In this document: in pieces, positions 32,300 to 41,141 of the stretch
Layout: every line of letters begins with the position of its first letter
How positions within the stretch are numbered: the stretch's first letter is position 1
Source of the DNA: Prevotella sp.
GTDB lineage: Bacteria > Bacteroidota > Bacteroidia > Bacteroidales > Bacteroidaceae
Length of the DNA: 61,593 nt
Assembly (NCBI GenBank): GCA_017455845.1
Contig: JAFSYY010000103.1
Location: forward strand, 1 to 61,593
Direction: 5' to 3'
Program-made: the position numbers and the translations under genes
The notes under the pieces: generated by a model
Seen by the model: the letters and a program-made list of their open reading frames with translations, nothing else
Database searches by the model: none
Told to the model about the DNA's origin: nothing

Positions 32300-35200
32300 T
32301 TACTTCATCACAACCTTTCGCGATGTCACCTTGCCGCTGGCAGTAGTTGCGCGTAAGATATACATGCCCTTGCCTGGCGTAGTGACACGCTCACCGGAAG
32401 GTGTGAAATACTCAACACGTACAGGTGTGCCGTCAAGCGTGCTGCTGATGCCGGTCTCGGCGCCGCCGAAATGGTATTCTATATAGAGAATGACACACTG
32501 CTGCTCGCCGGTATTGGTAAATGTGAACTTGTCAAGGACATTGTCCAAGGCAAACGTCACGGCATTGGGATCATCGCGCGGAGCATCGAGGTCGAGAACG
32601 GTAGTGGTCTCGGCAGTGTAGTTTACGCCGGCCACCTCCTTCCAATAACTGGTGCGGTTGCTGCTGTTAGTACCTGTAATGCTGTAGATAATCAGTTTGG
32701 TTGCCTTGGCACCTTCGGGCATGAATACAGTGTTCTGTGCACCGTTCGAGCACTTGATGGCGGTACGCTCCAAGATTTCATCCTTATAGGGAACCTTGAG
32801 TTTCGGTGTGCCGGCACTGCTGTATGCCTTGGCCAGATTGCCGGTGCACACAAGCGAGAAGCCGTAGGCCTCATCGTTCTCTGCGCCCACCATCATATTG
32901 TTCACGCCGCTGTTGTCGTAACTCGTAGCCTTCATGTTGCCCCATGCCAGGAGAGCCGTCTTGGTCTCGCCCACAGGCTCCACGGGCGTGGGCTCATCGG
33001 GTTTCTCCTCACCGCCTACAACCTTCAGCACACCCTTGGTATAAAGTTCTGAGGTGTCCCATGTCTGGTTTTCGCCTGGCGTGGCAGGTATGATCTGTGC
33101 GAATGTTCCCGTCACGCTGCCCGTGAAGCACTGTATCTCGTCGCCGGCATAGTGTTTGGCCTCGGCCATGGCATCATTGAGTTTCAGGATGGCAGCACTA
33201 CCCAGTTTCAGTCCGCCGTTGAATTTCAGGGCCTTGTCAGTGGCCAGCGTGTCGCCCACCTGCAGTGTGCCGTTCACGGTGACGGCAGCGGCCAGGGTGC
33301 CCTTGCCAGCCAGCGTTGCACCGACGGCCACGGTGACGGCACCTGTTCCCGTATGTGTGCCGTTGACAATCAGTGCTCCCTGCTGCACCTTTGTGGTGCC
33401 GCTATAGACGTTGCTGCCCGTCAGTCGCCAGTCGCCCGTACCCTGTTTCTCAATGCTCGTCTTGCCTTGCTGTCCGCCCTGTGCGCGGTTGTCGATGACG
33501 CCACGGAACGTCTCGTCGGTGTTGGCCGTTCCCACAATCCATGTGCCGCTGCCATTGGCCGACTTCACGTCGAAGCCCGACAGATAGGTTCCGCTTACGC
33601 CGGATAGTCCGCCCAGGATGCGGGTGGTGCTGTTCTTGCCGCCACACACCTGCGCATTGCCCTTCAGTTCCAGGCGTGCATTGCGGATGCCATAGTCGGC
33701 ACTGCCCTTGCTCATGGCCAGTTGGCTCTGTCCGGCCTTGCCCGTGCCGTTGACGATGAGCGTGCCGGTAAAGCCGTCCCAGTTGCCTTCCAGGTATTCG
33801 CGCAGATAGTGCACGTTCCACTGCAGTGTGCCTGCCCCCGAGACGGTGCACTTATTGCTGTTCCACAGGTCGAAGTCAACGGTACTGGTGGTGCCGGCTT
33901 CAGCCACGATGGGGAAATTGTAAGTCACTTCCGACTCGTTCTTGCCTACGGTGACAAAGGTGCCGCCGGCCATGACGAGGCGCGAAGCCTTGCCTATGCC
34001 GGCATCGCTGACATCCTTGGAGGCGAGTTTCACGGTGCCGCTCTCTATGCGCAGGTCGCCGTCATAGTTGAAGAACGATGCGGTGTTGACAGCCATCGTG
34101 CCCTCACCGCCTATGCTGAGGTTGCCCTGTCCCTCGAAACTGCCGTTCATTGTCACCACGGCACTGCTGTTGGCAATGTCCAGTTGGGTGTCGTTATAGA
34201 GTCTGGCCGAGCGGTTAGTAGCCGTTGTAGCACCCGTGTACCTATACACGCCACCGTCGAAGACCCAGTTCTGTGCAAACTCCTGACTCTTGCCCAGTCC
34301 GCTGGCCACACCGCCGTTCTTCAGGCTGGAAAACTCGTAGATGCCGTCGTGCAGCACGGTGGCACCCTCATACTGCTGGTCGCTCTGAATGGTCAGCGTG
34401 CCTTTGCCCGCCTTGTTCATCGAGGCCGAGCCGCTGACATAGCCTGTGCCGGCGAGGGTGACATGGGCATCCGAGCGCACCACCACGGCCGTCTTCGGCG
34501 TAGCCTCGGTCAGGGTGATGGTCTCGTCGCTGGTCGGATTGATGAGCCATTCGCCGTCGCCAGTACCTGTAAATGTCTCACAGTCGATGATGTCGGCCTG
34601 TTCGGGGCGCGTCTTCACGGTCAGTTCTGCAGTATAGGCCGACTTGCTGTCGCCCTGATAGGCGCAGACACGTACGACGTATGCCTTCCCCGGCTCCAAC
34701 TCTGCATCCTGAATGGTAAACGGTGCACTCTCCGTGCGTCCCATCTCCACAAACGTGTCGCCCTGCTGCATCTCTACGATAAAGCCGTCCTCGTTGTCCG
34801 AGTAGTCGGCCCACGAGAGCGTCAGGCTGTTGGTTGTGGCAGATGCCAGTTCCAGCATCAAGGGTGCACGCAGGAAGAACTGGCGGTCGTCCTTGGTGAT
34901 AGAGTTGATATAGTTCTCGATATTGGCATAGCCATTGTCGGCAATGGTCATGGCATCGTTCTTGGTCTTGTCGGTGCCGTTGGCCTCTTCCCATGCGTCG
35001 GGCATGCCGTCACCGTCGGTGTCAGTGCGTTTTGTGCCGGCAAACATTGTCCAGGTGGTAGGCACGCCGATGGGCAGTTCGTTCTCGTTGGTGATGAGTT
35101 TGCCCTTGGTGCCGAACGACAGCACCTCGTCTACCATGTAGCAGTCGGCAATGTCGCGGTAAGGCAGTGATGCCCCCACCTCTGGCAGCAGTTTCTCCAC

Positions 35201-36160
35201 AAGGTCCTGGGCGGCCCATTTCTCCAGTTCGGGATAGGCGTATGGTGTGGCCTGGCGGTCGCCGCCGCCGTTGCCAGTGAACTCCGTGGGGTTATACACG
35301 CCGTCGCGGTTCTTGTCCTGCCAGTTGTCGATGCCATAGAAATGGAAGTCGGAGTTACCACCCGTCAGGGCATCGCCACCCACGGCAGGTCCGTTGATAA
35401 ACATATTTCCCTCTATGTTCACATAACTCGTGCCCTCAGAGTCGCCACCCATGTTATAGGCAGCGTTTTTCCAGTTGTACACCAGATTGTTCACATACTG
35501 GTTCACGCCCTTCACCTTGAAGTTACGTGTCGAGTTGTCCACGAGCAGTATGCGGTAGAGCGTGATATTGTCGGCCTGCATCAGTCCGCCGGCCGAGTGG
35601 GTCATCAGGCCCTGGCCCACGATAGAGTTCATCAGCGTGATGTCCTGTGGTGCCGTGCCCTTGTTGTCCCAGTTGATGGAGAAGTTCTCGTCCTGTCCCC
35701 ACGAGAAGGAGCAGTGGTCGAAGATCATGTTCCGTCCGTTGGCAATGCCGGCAGCGTCTTTGTCCTTTGTGCCCACGGCCCCCATGCGGAAGCGCATGTA
35801 GCGCACGATGATATTGTCGGAGCCCGAGAACGACACGCCGTCGCCATAGACGGTGACACCCTCGCCGGGCGCCGTCTGTCCGGCCACGTAGAGGTTCTTG
35901 GCAAACACAATGCGCGAGTTGATGCGTATGACACCCGCCACGTCGAACACCACGATGCGGTTCGGCTGGCTCACGGCATCGCGCAGCGAGCCTGTTCCCG
36001 AGTCATTCAGGTTTGTCACATGGTACACCGTACCCGTACGTCCGCCCGTGGCAAAGCGGCCCCATCCCTGTGCGCCGGGGAAGGCCAGTTGCTGGGCACT
36101 TGCTGCCATGCTGCACAACGACAAGGCAAGGCACGCAAAATACTTCCTAAAGTTCTTCAT
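32300..36160 (-). CDS. Secreted multidomain pectate lyase (PL1-like) with autotransporter-type repeats and T9SS-like tail
   Basis: A 1286-residue secreted protein. Signal peptide 1-22 (ends ASAQQ). The lyase beta-helix spans about 24-420: FPGAQGWGRFATGGRTG, FDHCSFSWGQDENFS, and NSTRNFKVKG with a conserved arginine. A calcium-type segment DTDGDGMPDAWEEANGTDKTKND follows near 380. A fibronectin type III-like domain (about 430-520) and a long Gly/Thr-rich region with autotransporter-associated repeats (about 540-1040, e.g. NVYSGTTKVQQGALIVNGTHTG) come next. The last 50 residues (VEYFTPSGERVTTPGKGMYILRA...) look like a type IX secretion sorting domain. Pectin is the inferred substrate. Confidence 0.85.
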   Translation of the reverse strand: MKNFRKYFACLALSLCSMAASAQQLAFPGAQGWGRFATGGRTGTVYHVTNLNDSGTGSLRDAVSQPNRIVVFDVAGVIRINSRIVFAKNLYVAGQTAPGEGVTVYGDGVSFSGSDNIIVRYMRFRMGAVGTKDKDAAGIANGRNMIFDHCSFSWGQDENFSINWDNKGTAPQDITLMNSIVGQGLMTHSAGGLMQADNITLYRILLVDNSTRNFKVKGVNQYVNNLVYNWKNAAYNMGGDSEGTSYVNIEGNMFINGPAVGGDALTGGNSDFHFYGIDNWQDKNRDGVYNPTEFTGNGGGDRQATPYAYPELEKWAAQDLVEKLLPEVGASLPYRDIADCYMVDEVLSFGTKGKLITNENELPIGVPTTWTMFAGTKRTDTDGDGMPDAWEEANGTDKTKNDAMTIADNGYANIENYINSITKDDRQFFLRAPLMLELASATTNSLTLSWADYSDNEDGFIVEMQQGDTFVEMGRTESAPFTIQDAELEPGKAYVVRVCAYQGDSKSAYTAELTVKTRPEQADIIDCETFTGTGDGEWLINPTSDETITLTEATPKTAVVVRSDAHVTLAGTGYVSGSASMNKAGKGTLTIQSDQQYEGATVLHDGIYEFSSLKNGGVASGLGKSQEFAQNWVFDGGVYRYTGATTATNRSARLYNDTQLDIANSSAVVTMNGSFEGQGNLSIGGEGTMAVNTASFFNYDGDLRIESGTVKLASKDVSDAGIGKASRLVMAGGTFVTVGKNESEVTYNFPIVAEAGTTSTVDFDLWNSNKCTVSGAGTLQWNVHYLREYLEGNWDGFTGTLIVNGTGKAGQSQLAMSKGSADYGIRNARLELKGNAQVCGGKNSTTRILGGLSGVSGTYLSGFDVKSANGSGTWIVGTANTDETFRGVIDNRAQGGQQGKTSIEKQGTGDWRLTGSNVYSGTTKVQQGALIVNGTHTGTGAVTVAVGATLAGKGTLAAAVTVNGTLQVGDTLATDKALKFNGGLKLGSAAILKLNDAMAEAKHYAGDEIQCFTGSVTGTFAQIIPATPGENQTWDTSELYTKGVLKVVGGEEKPDEPTPVEPVGETKTALLAWGNMKATSYDNSGVNNMMVGAENDEAYGFSLVCTGNLAKAYSSAGTPKLKVPYKDEILERTAIKCSNGAQNTVFMPEGAKATKLIIYSITGTNSSNRTSYWKEVAGVNYTAETTTVLDLDAPRDDPNAVTFALDNVLDKFTFTNTGEQQCVILYIEYHFGGAETGISSTLDGTPVRVEYFTPSGERVTTPGKGMYILRATTASGKVTSRKVVMK

Positions 36161-36198
36161 TCTATTTGATATTTGTTAGTTTTAGTCGAATTTGGTTG

Positions 36199-36206
36199 CA
36201 AATTTA
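36199..36206 (-). promoter_or_regulatory. Promoter -7 box for pectate lyase
   Basis: TAAATTTG on the minus strand, 39 bp upstream of the ATG at 36160, matches TAnnTTTG. Confidence 0.5.
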
Positions 36207-36283
36207 CGACTATTTTTCCAAATACCTCTTTTATTTTAGGAAAAAAAACTATAATCTTTGACAAGTAACCGATAAATAGACAG

Positions 36284-37402
36284 TCAGTCCATGCGGTCGC
36301 GATAGTCTTCGTAGGTGAAGCGGCGCAGTATTTCGAGGCTTCCGTCCTCATGCAGCATGCCGATAGCGGGATGGCCGATGCCGTTGAACATACAGGTCTT
36401 TACGGTGGTGTAGTGGATCATATCCTCGAAGATTACCTCTTCGCCCACCTGCAGTTCATGGTCGAAGCGCCAAGCGCCCATGAAGTCGCCACTCAGACAA
36501 CTGTTGCCGCCCAGCCTGTAGACACTGCCGGAGGTTGAATGGTCAACGACCTCAGCACCACGCACCTCTGGCATATACGGCATCTCGAGGCAGTCGGGCA
36601 TGTGGCAGGTAAAACTCACATCGAGGATGGCCGTGCGTATGCCCTTGTCCTCCACGATATCGACAACATGGCTCACCAACGGGCCTGTCTGCCAGGCAAA
36701 GGCACTGCCTGGCTCCAGGATGATTTTCAGCCACGGATAACGCTTGTGCAGCCCATTCAAAAGATTGACAAGGAGGGGGATGTCGTAGTCCTTGCGTGTC
36801 ATCAGATGACCACCGCCCAGGTTGAGCCATCTCAACTGAGGGAACCACTTGGCAAACTTCTCATCGATATACACCAGCGTGCGTTCCAGCACATCGGCCC
36901 CGCTCTCGCAGTGGCAGTGACAATGGAAGCCCTCGATGTCGGCTGGCAACACATCCGGCAGTTTGTCGGAGGTTACGCCGAAGCGGGTGCCGGGAGCGCA
37001 GGGGTTATACAGCAGCGTGCCCACCTCGGAATACTCGGGATTGACGCGCAGGCCGATGCTGGCCCTGCCCCTGACCCGCTCATGGAAGCGGTTATACTGC
37101 GACAGGGAGTTGAATGTGAGATGACTGCTGCACGCCACGATCTGGTCTATCTCGTTGTCGGTATAGGCAGGCGAATAGGTGTGGGCCTTGGCCCCAAACT
37201 CCTCCAGTGCCAGCCGCGCCTCGCTGAGGCTGCTGGCCGTGGTGCTGCTGATATACTCGCGAAAGACGGGAAACGTCTTCCACAGTGCAAAGGCCTTGAA
37301 AGCCAGGATAATCTCCACGTCGGCCTGACGGGCCACGTCGGCTATCAGCCGCAGGTTACGGCGCAGCCGCTTTTCCTCAATAATATAAATAGGAGCGTTC
37401 AT
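36284..37402 (-). CDS. nspC: Carboxynorspermidine decarboxylase
   Basis: A 372-residue PLP enzyme of the alanine racemase-fold decarboxylases, making norspermidine or spermidine from the carboxy form. ILAFKAFALWK near 30-40 holds the PLP lysine. FHCHCHCESGADVLERTL, LNLGGGHLMTRKDYD and EPGSAFAWQTGPLV are typical of NspC. The catalytic cysteine segment is FEDMIHYTTVKTCMFNGI. The partner carboxynorspermidine dehydrogenase is not in the window. Its leader consists of heptamer repeats. Confidence 0.94.
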   Translation of the reverse strand: MNAPIYIIEEKRLRRNLRLIADVARQADVEIILAFKAFALWKTFPVFREYISSTTASSLSEARLALEEFGAKAHTYSPAYTDNEIDQIVACSSHLTFNSLSQYNRFHERVRGRASIGLRVNPEYSEVGTLLYNPCAPGTRFGVTSDKLPDVLPADIEGFHCHCHCESGADVLERTLVYIDEKFAKWFPQLRWLNLGGGHLMTRKDYDIPLLVNLLNGLHKRYPWLKIILEPGSAFAWQTGPLVSHVVDIVEDKGIRTAILDVSFTCHMPDCLEMPYMPEVRGAEVVDHSTSGSVYRLGGNSCLSGDFMGAWRFDHELQVGEEVIFEDMIHYTTVKTCMFNGIGHPAIGMLHEDGSLEILRRFTYEDYRDRMD

Positions 37403-37451
37403 AGTTCAGAGTTTAGAGTTCAGAGTTTAGAGTTCAGAGTTTAGAGTTTAG
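37403..37451. repeat. Seven heptamers forming the nspC leader
   Basis: AGTTCAG and AGTTTAG alternate for 49 bp, starting at the base next to the nspC ATG and ending four bases before the -7 box. The 5' untranslated region would be almost entirely repeat. Confidence 0.9.
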
Positions 37452-37455
37452 AGTG

Positions 37456-37463
37456 CAAAAGTA
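37456..37463 (-). promoter_or_regulatory. Promoter -7 box for nspC
   Basis: TACTTTTG on the minus strand, followed directly by the heptamer leader. Confidence 0.65.
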
Positions 37464-37555
37464 ACTATAATTTTTGAAATAATATAGTTTTGCCCGGAAA
37501 AATGTGAGGCGTCCCACACTTTTCCGGGCAAAATGACAGATGACGGTTGTTTTTG

Positions 37556-39391
37556 TTAGTTTCTGCCGCCAGGACCGCCCCCCATGCCGCCAGGGTTGCC
37601 ACCCATGCCGTAGCCACCCGAATAGGATGAGAGGCTGACGGTGGAGCCGCCACTGACGGTGCCGTCGGCAATGGCTATGCCGCCGAAGTAGGTGGTGCCG
37701 CCACTGACGCTGACACCCGACAGCAGTGCTGGCTGAGAGGCTCCTGAGACCACGAGGCCCGAGCCACCGCTCGACGGGGTCTGGAAGGAGAAGGTGCTGT
37801 TGTCCACCGTCAGCGTGTACCAGGTGCTGGCCGACCATGAGGAAGCCTGATAGCAGGCCTGTGTCATGCTGGAGCCGCTCTCCAGTCCTCCCACGGCAAC
37901 GATAGTGCCGCCTTCCACATAGAGTTTGTAGCCGCCCTCGGTATTGGCATCGATGGCCACCTCCGGAGAGCCGTAGGTGATGGCATAGACGGTGCCGCCC
38001 TTGATGTAGCAGTTGCCGTTGGCATCCAGGCCGTCGTTACGCTGGCCCTGCGCATAGACATAGCCGCCGCTGATGGTCATCGTGCTCTTCGAGTTGATGG
38101 CATCGTCGTAGGCATAACTGGCCACCTCGCCGCCCGTGATGCTGAGCGTGCTCTTGGTCTCAATGCCCTCACCGTTATAGCCGCTGGTGCGCACCCATAT
38201 CTTGCCGCCGCTGACGGTGATGCTGCCGTCGGCCTTGATGCCCTTCGGCGACGAGGTGTCGTTGTTGCTCTTATACTGCCCGCCTGTGGTGACGACATAG
38301 ACGCTGCCGCCGTTGAAGTTGGCCGCCATGTCGACGTTGATGCCCTTGCCGCCCGAGCCCGTGCTCTTCAGCCTCAGTTCACCGCCGTTGACCGTCAGCA
38401 CGGAGTCGGCCTTCACGCCTGCCGCACCCTTGGCCTCAAGGTCGTCGCTGTCGTAGGTGCCTTCGCCCGTGGTCAGCACGGTGGTACGGCCGCCGTTCAC
38501 GATGATGTTGCTCTCGCAGTTGATGCCCTTGGCAGCGGCTGCCGACACCTCAACGTTCAGTATGCCGCCATTGACAATCACACCGTCGTTGGCCTTGATG
38601 CCATGGTTGGCCGTTGACTTCACGTAGACATTGTTGCCGCTATTGAAAATAATGTAGTCGGCCGAGTGTATGCCGTTGTTGGTGTTGCCCGTCACGCTGA
38701 GCGAGCCACTGCCGTTGAAGAGCAGTTTGCCCTTGCAGTAGAGTGCCCCCTTATGACTGCCTCCCGTACCGTCGGCCAGCGTGTTTGTGGTGCCCTCGGC
38801 CAGGATGATGAACGCCCGCTTGCCACTGAGCAGGTTCAGCGCTGCCGAGTCGGGGTTGGTGATGCTCACGCCATTGAGTTTCACGGCATACTTCTTGTCG
38901 CCCACCACGGTGAAAGAGCCGTTGGTGGTTGTACCGCTCAACACGTAGCACACGTTTTTCTCCGTGCCGTGATTAGCCGTCAGGTGACCGCCGTTGACCG
39001 TCACCTCCACGCCGTTCTCCGTCTTGGCCACGGGATTCGACAGGTCGATGCTCACCTCTGTGGTAAAGGTGTTGTTGGCCAGGGCATCCTCCTCGTCAAA
39101 ATATGACGCGGCGGCGGCCTCTGCCGGCTCTGCCGTTGTCTTGTCAATGGCAATGTCGAAGGTGGCCAGTTCGCCCGTCATCGATGAACTGCCGCCGCTG
39201 TTGCCGCCGCCGCTGTTCCATTCACTATTATTGTTGCTATAGTACTCCTCGAGGGGGTCGTCCGTCGAGCAACACGTCATCATGAAAACCGATGTTGAGA
39301 GAATGGTAAAAAACAAGCCCTTGGACAGCATGGACCACGTAGCGTCATTCATTATTCTTTCACTTGTCGTCTTAATTTTTTTGTACTTCAT
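37556..39391 (-). CDS. Lipoprotein with Cthe_2159-like carbohydrate-binding beta-helix
   Basis: A 611-residue protein. A hydrophobic N-terminal segment ends at the lipobox-like VFMMTCCSTDD, so a lipid-anchored surface or periplasmic protein is likely. The body is repeated short strands such as GVSITNPDSAALNLLSGKRAFIILAEGTTN, HSADYIIFNSGNNVYV and KGIKADGSITVSGGKIWVRTSG, matching the Cthe_2159 carbohydrate-binding family, a member of which binds pectin-like polygalacturonate. The tail is Gly/Met-rich (GYGMGGNPGGMGGG). A start at 39352 (MNDATWS) is an alternative. Confidence 0.82.
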   Translation of the reverse strand: MKYKKIKTTSERIMNDATWSMLSKGLFFTILSTSVFMMTCCSTDDPLEEYYSNNNSEWNSGGGNSGGSSSMTGELATFDIAIDKTTAEPAEAAAASYFDEEDALANNTFTTEVSIDLSNPVAKTENGVEVTVNGGHLTANHGTEKNVCYVLSGTTTNGSFTVVGDKKYAVKLNGVSITNPDSAALNLLSGKRAFIILAEGTTNTLADGTGGSHKGALYCKGKLLFNGSGSLSVTGNTNNGIHSADYIIFNSGNNVYVKSTANHGIKANDGVIVNGGILNVEVSAAAAKGINCESNIIVNGGRTTVLTTGEGTYDSDDLEAKGAAGVKADSVLTVNGGELRLKSTGSGGKGINVDMAANFNGGSVYVVTTGGQYKSNNDTSSPKGIKADGSITVSGGKIWVRTSGYNGEGIETKSTLSITGGEVASYAYDDAINSKSTMTISGGYVYAQGQRNDGLDANGNCYIKGGTVYAITYGSPEVAIDANTEGGYKLYVEGGTIVAVGGLESGSSMTQACYQASSWSASTWYTLTVDNSTFSFQTPSSGGSGLVVSGASQPALLSGVSVSGGTTYFGGIAIADGTVSGGSTVSLSSYSGGYGMGGNPGGMGGGPGGRN

Positions 39392-39419
39392 AATCTTTCC
39401 GTTTTTATAATTATATGTT

Positions 39420-39502
39420 CAAGTTTCGCATTCGCTCAACTTCAGTAGTTAAAAGGAATAACTCCTTCTAACTCCTTTTAACTCCTCAACTTGAAAAAGT
39501 TG
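39420..39502. mobile_element. Palindromic element copy 1 with 11-bp flanking direct repeat
   Basis: The left arm (CAAGTTTCGCATTCGCTCAAC, then AGTTAAAAGGA) is mirrored by TCCTTTTAACTCCTCAACTTG on the right. AATTATATGTT occurs on both sides, at 39409-39419 and 39503-39513, as a target-site duplication would. Confidence 0.6.
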
Positions 39503-39533
39503 AATTATATGTTATTTTGGGTTCAAAGATACA

Positions 39534-39541
39534 ACCTTTTG
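39534..39541 (-). promoter_or_regulatory. Promoter -7 box for the beta-helix lipoprotein
   Basis: TATCTTTG on the minus strand, about 143 bp before the ATG at 39391. If used, the whole palindromic element copy 1 would be in the leader. Confidence 0.5.
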
Positions 39542-39593
39542 CCACATCAGGCCAAAATTTTTCAACGAATCCCCCGATTTGAAAAGTAAAATC

Positions 39594-39761
39594 GTTCAAG
39601 TTTCACATTCGCTCAACTTTTTGGTAGTTAAAGTAGTTAAGGGAGTTAAAGTAGTTAAAGACAATAGTCTTATCCCTTGAATATCCCTTCGGAACATGGA
39701 ATCTGAAGCAGCAAATCTAACGTCTTTAACTACTTTAACTCCACAACTAGAGAAAGTTGAA
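39594..39761. mobile_element. Palindromic element copy 2 with 7-bp flanking direct repeat
   Basis: The left arm has GCTCAACTTTTTGGTAG plus repeated AGTTAAAGT units (39612-39660). The right arm (39721-39761) is its inverted form, CTTTAACTACTTTAACTCC then AAAGTTGAA. TAAAATC flanks the element at 39587-39593 and 39762-39768. The core of about 60 bp encodes nothing. A related single arm occurs at 45701-45755. Confidence 0.65.
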
Positions 39762-39842
39762 TAAAATCAGATTCTGGTCGAAATTTTTCAGCAAAGGAAT
39801 CATTTTTTTCAAAACATGTTACCATTATTCAGAAACTTTTAT

Positions 39843-39850
39843 TACTTTTG
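39843..39850 (+). promoter_or_regulatory. Promoter -7 box for the NMT1/THI5 remnant
   Basis: TACTTTTG, 30 bp before the ATG at 39881. Confidence 0.5.
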
Positions 39851-39880
39851 CACCATGATTGGCATTTAAACACTGAGGTT

Positions 39881-40216
39881 ATGCAAAGAAACAGGATACA
39901 AAGACTGACCATCGCCACACTGATGATGCTGACAGCCATGAGCGCATGGCCGCAGAAACATTTTGTGTTCACGCCACAGTGGAAGGCACAGGCACAGTTC
40001 GCCGGCTACTATGTGGCCCAGGAGAAAGGCTTTTACAAGGATGAAGGCCTCAGCGTGCAGACATCTATGAACAATGCGCTGGTCATCGTGTCGCGACGCG
40101 GCAAGAGCCCCATGCAGCAGAAAGGGGCGCGTGTGGGCATCTGGCGTGCCGACTTCGGAGAGATGGCGGTGTGTATGAGCCGCAAAGAGGGGCTTGGCTA
40201 CGAGTGGATACACTAG
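39881..40216 (+). pseudogene. Remnant of an NMT1/THI5-like substrate-binding or sensor protein
   Basis: 111 codons. A signal peptide (LTIATLMMLTAMSAWPQ) is followed by KHFVFTPQWKAQAQFAGYYVAQEKGFYKDEGLSV, the start of an NMT1/THI5 domain. The text then jumps to QTSMNNALVIVSRRGKSPMQQKGARVGIWRADFGE and stops after GLGYEWI. In family members these blocks are separated by roughly 45 more residues and followed by several hundred. I infer an internal deletion plus C-terminal loss. The promoter is intact, and heptamers begin at the stop codon. Confidence 0.7.
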
Positions 40217-40237
40217 TGAAGAATGAAGAATGAAGAA
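40217..40237. repeat. Heptamer array after the NMT1/THI5 remnant
   Basis: TGAAGAA three times, beginning at the base after the stop codon TAG (40214-40216), upstream of the M48 protease. Confidence 0.85.
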
Positions 40238-40259
40238 CTCATAAATTAAATAACATATT

Positions 40260-41141
40260 ATGAAAGCAGTAAGAATTATTATCATGTCGCTGGTGGCCAC
40301 CATCCTGGTGGGCTGCGGCACCACATCGACAGTACCCATCACAGGGCGCAAACAAACATTATTGGTTAACGACGGCGAAGTGCTGAGCCTCGCCAACCAA
40401 CAGTATCAGCAGTACATGCAATCGGCCAAGGCCTCGAGCAATGCCACGAATACGGCCATGGTGAAGCGCGTTGGCCAGAACCTGGCCAATGCCGTGGTGA
40501 GTTACCTCAATGCCAACGGCCTGGGTGCCGAGGTCCAGAACTACGCATGGGAGTTTAACCTGGTGCAGGATAATCAGGTCAACGCCTGGTGCATGCCTGG
40601 CGGTAAGATCGTGGTCTACGAGGGTCTGCTGCCTGTCACGCAGAACGAGGCATCGCTGGCCATCGTGCTGGGCCATGAGATAGCACATGCCGTGGCCAAG
40701 CACTCGGCCGAGCGTCTGAGCAACGAGTATAAGAACCAGTATGGTACGGCCGTGCTCGGCGCTGTTCTTCAGGGTAGCGGCATGAGCGAGGGCACGCAGC
40801 AGTTGATAGCCCTCGGCCAGTCGCTCGGCGGCTCACTATGGACGTCGGGCTTCTCGCGCAGCCAGGAGAGCGAGGCCGACCACATGGGTCTCATCTTTGC
40901 AGCCATGGCCGGCTACGACCCGCAGGTGGCAGTGACGTTCTGGCAGCGCATGGCAGCCCAGAGTTCCGGCAGCAGCAGTATCTTCAGCGACCACCCGTCG
41001 GACGCGAAACGTATCAAGGACATCCAAGGCTGGATGCCCGAGGCTCTGAAGTATTACAAGCCTGCCGCCACAGCCACCACCTCTGGCAAGTCAACGACGA
41101 AGGCAACGAAGACCCTCAAGGTGACGTCGAAGAAGAAATAA
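40260..41141 (+). CDS. M48-family metalloprotease lipoprotein
   Basis: A 293-residue zinc protease. A signal peptide with lipobox (ATILVGCGT) anchors it to a membrane facing the periplasm. The zinc motif HEIAH is in VLGHEIAHAVAKHS near residue 139. The third ligand is the glutamate in SQESEADHMGLIFAAMAGYDP. It resembles the LoiP/BepA-related M48 proteins that handle envelope proteins. A basic C-terminal tail is present. Its 3' end overlaps the convergent aat by 26 bp. Confidence 0.92.
   Translation: MKAVRIIIMSLVATILVGCGTTSTVPITGRKQTLLVNDGEVLSLANQQYQQYMQSAKASSNATNTAMVKRVGQNLANAVVSYLNANGLGAEVQNYAWEFNLVQDNQVNAWCMPGGKIVVYEGLLPVTQNEASLAIVLGHEIAHAVAKHSAERLSNEYKNQYGTAVLGAVLQGSGMSEGTQQLIALGQSLGGSLWTSGFSRSQESEADHMGLIFAAMAGYDPQVAVTFWQRMAAQSSGSSSIFSDHPSDAKRIKDIQGWMPEALKYYKPAATATTSGKSTTKATKTLKVTSKKK

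Larger units (their letters stand above)
39392..39880. other. Gene-free stretch with two related palindromic elements
   Basis: No credible gene lies in these 489 bp between divergent genes. They hold two related repeat elements (39420-39502 and 39594-39761), a minus-strand -7 box at 39534-39541 and a plus-strand -7 box at 39843-39850. Confidence 0.7.

Noticed and set aside
33722-35170. A 482-codon plus-strand open frame opposite the pectate lyase
   Set aside because: Mirror of the repetitive Gly/Thr codons of the real gene; no start signal.
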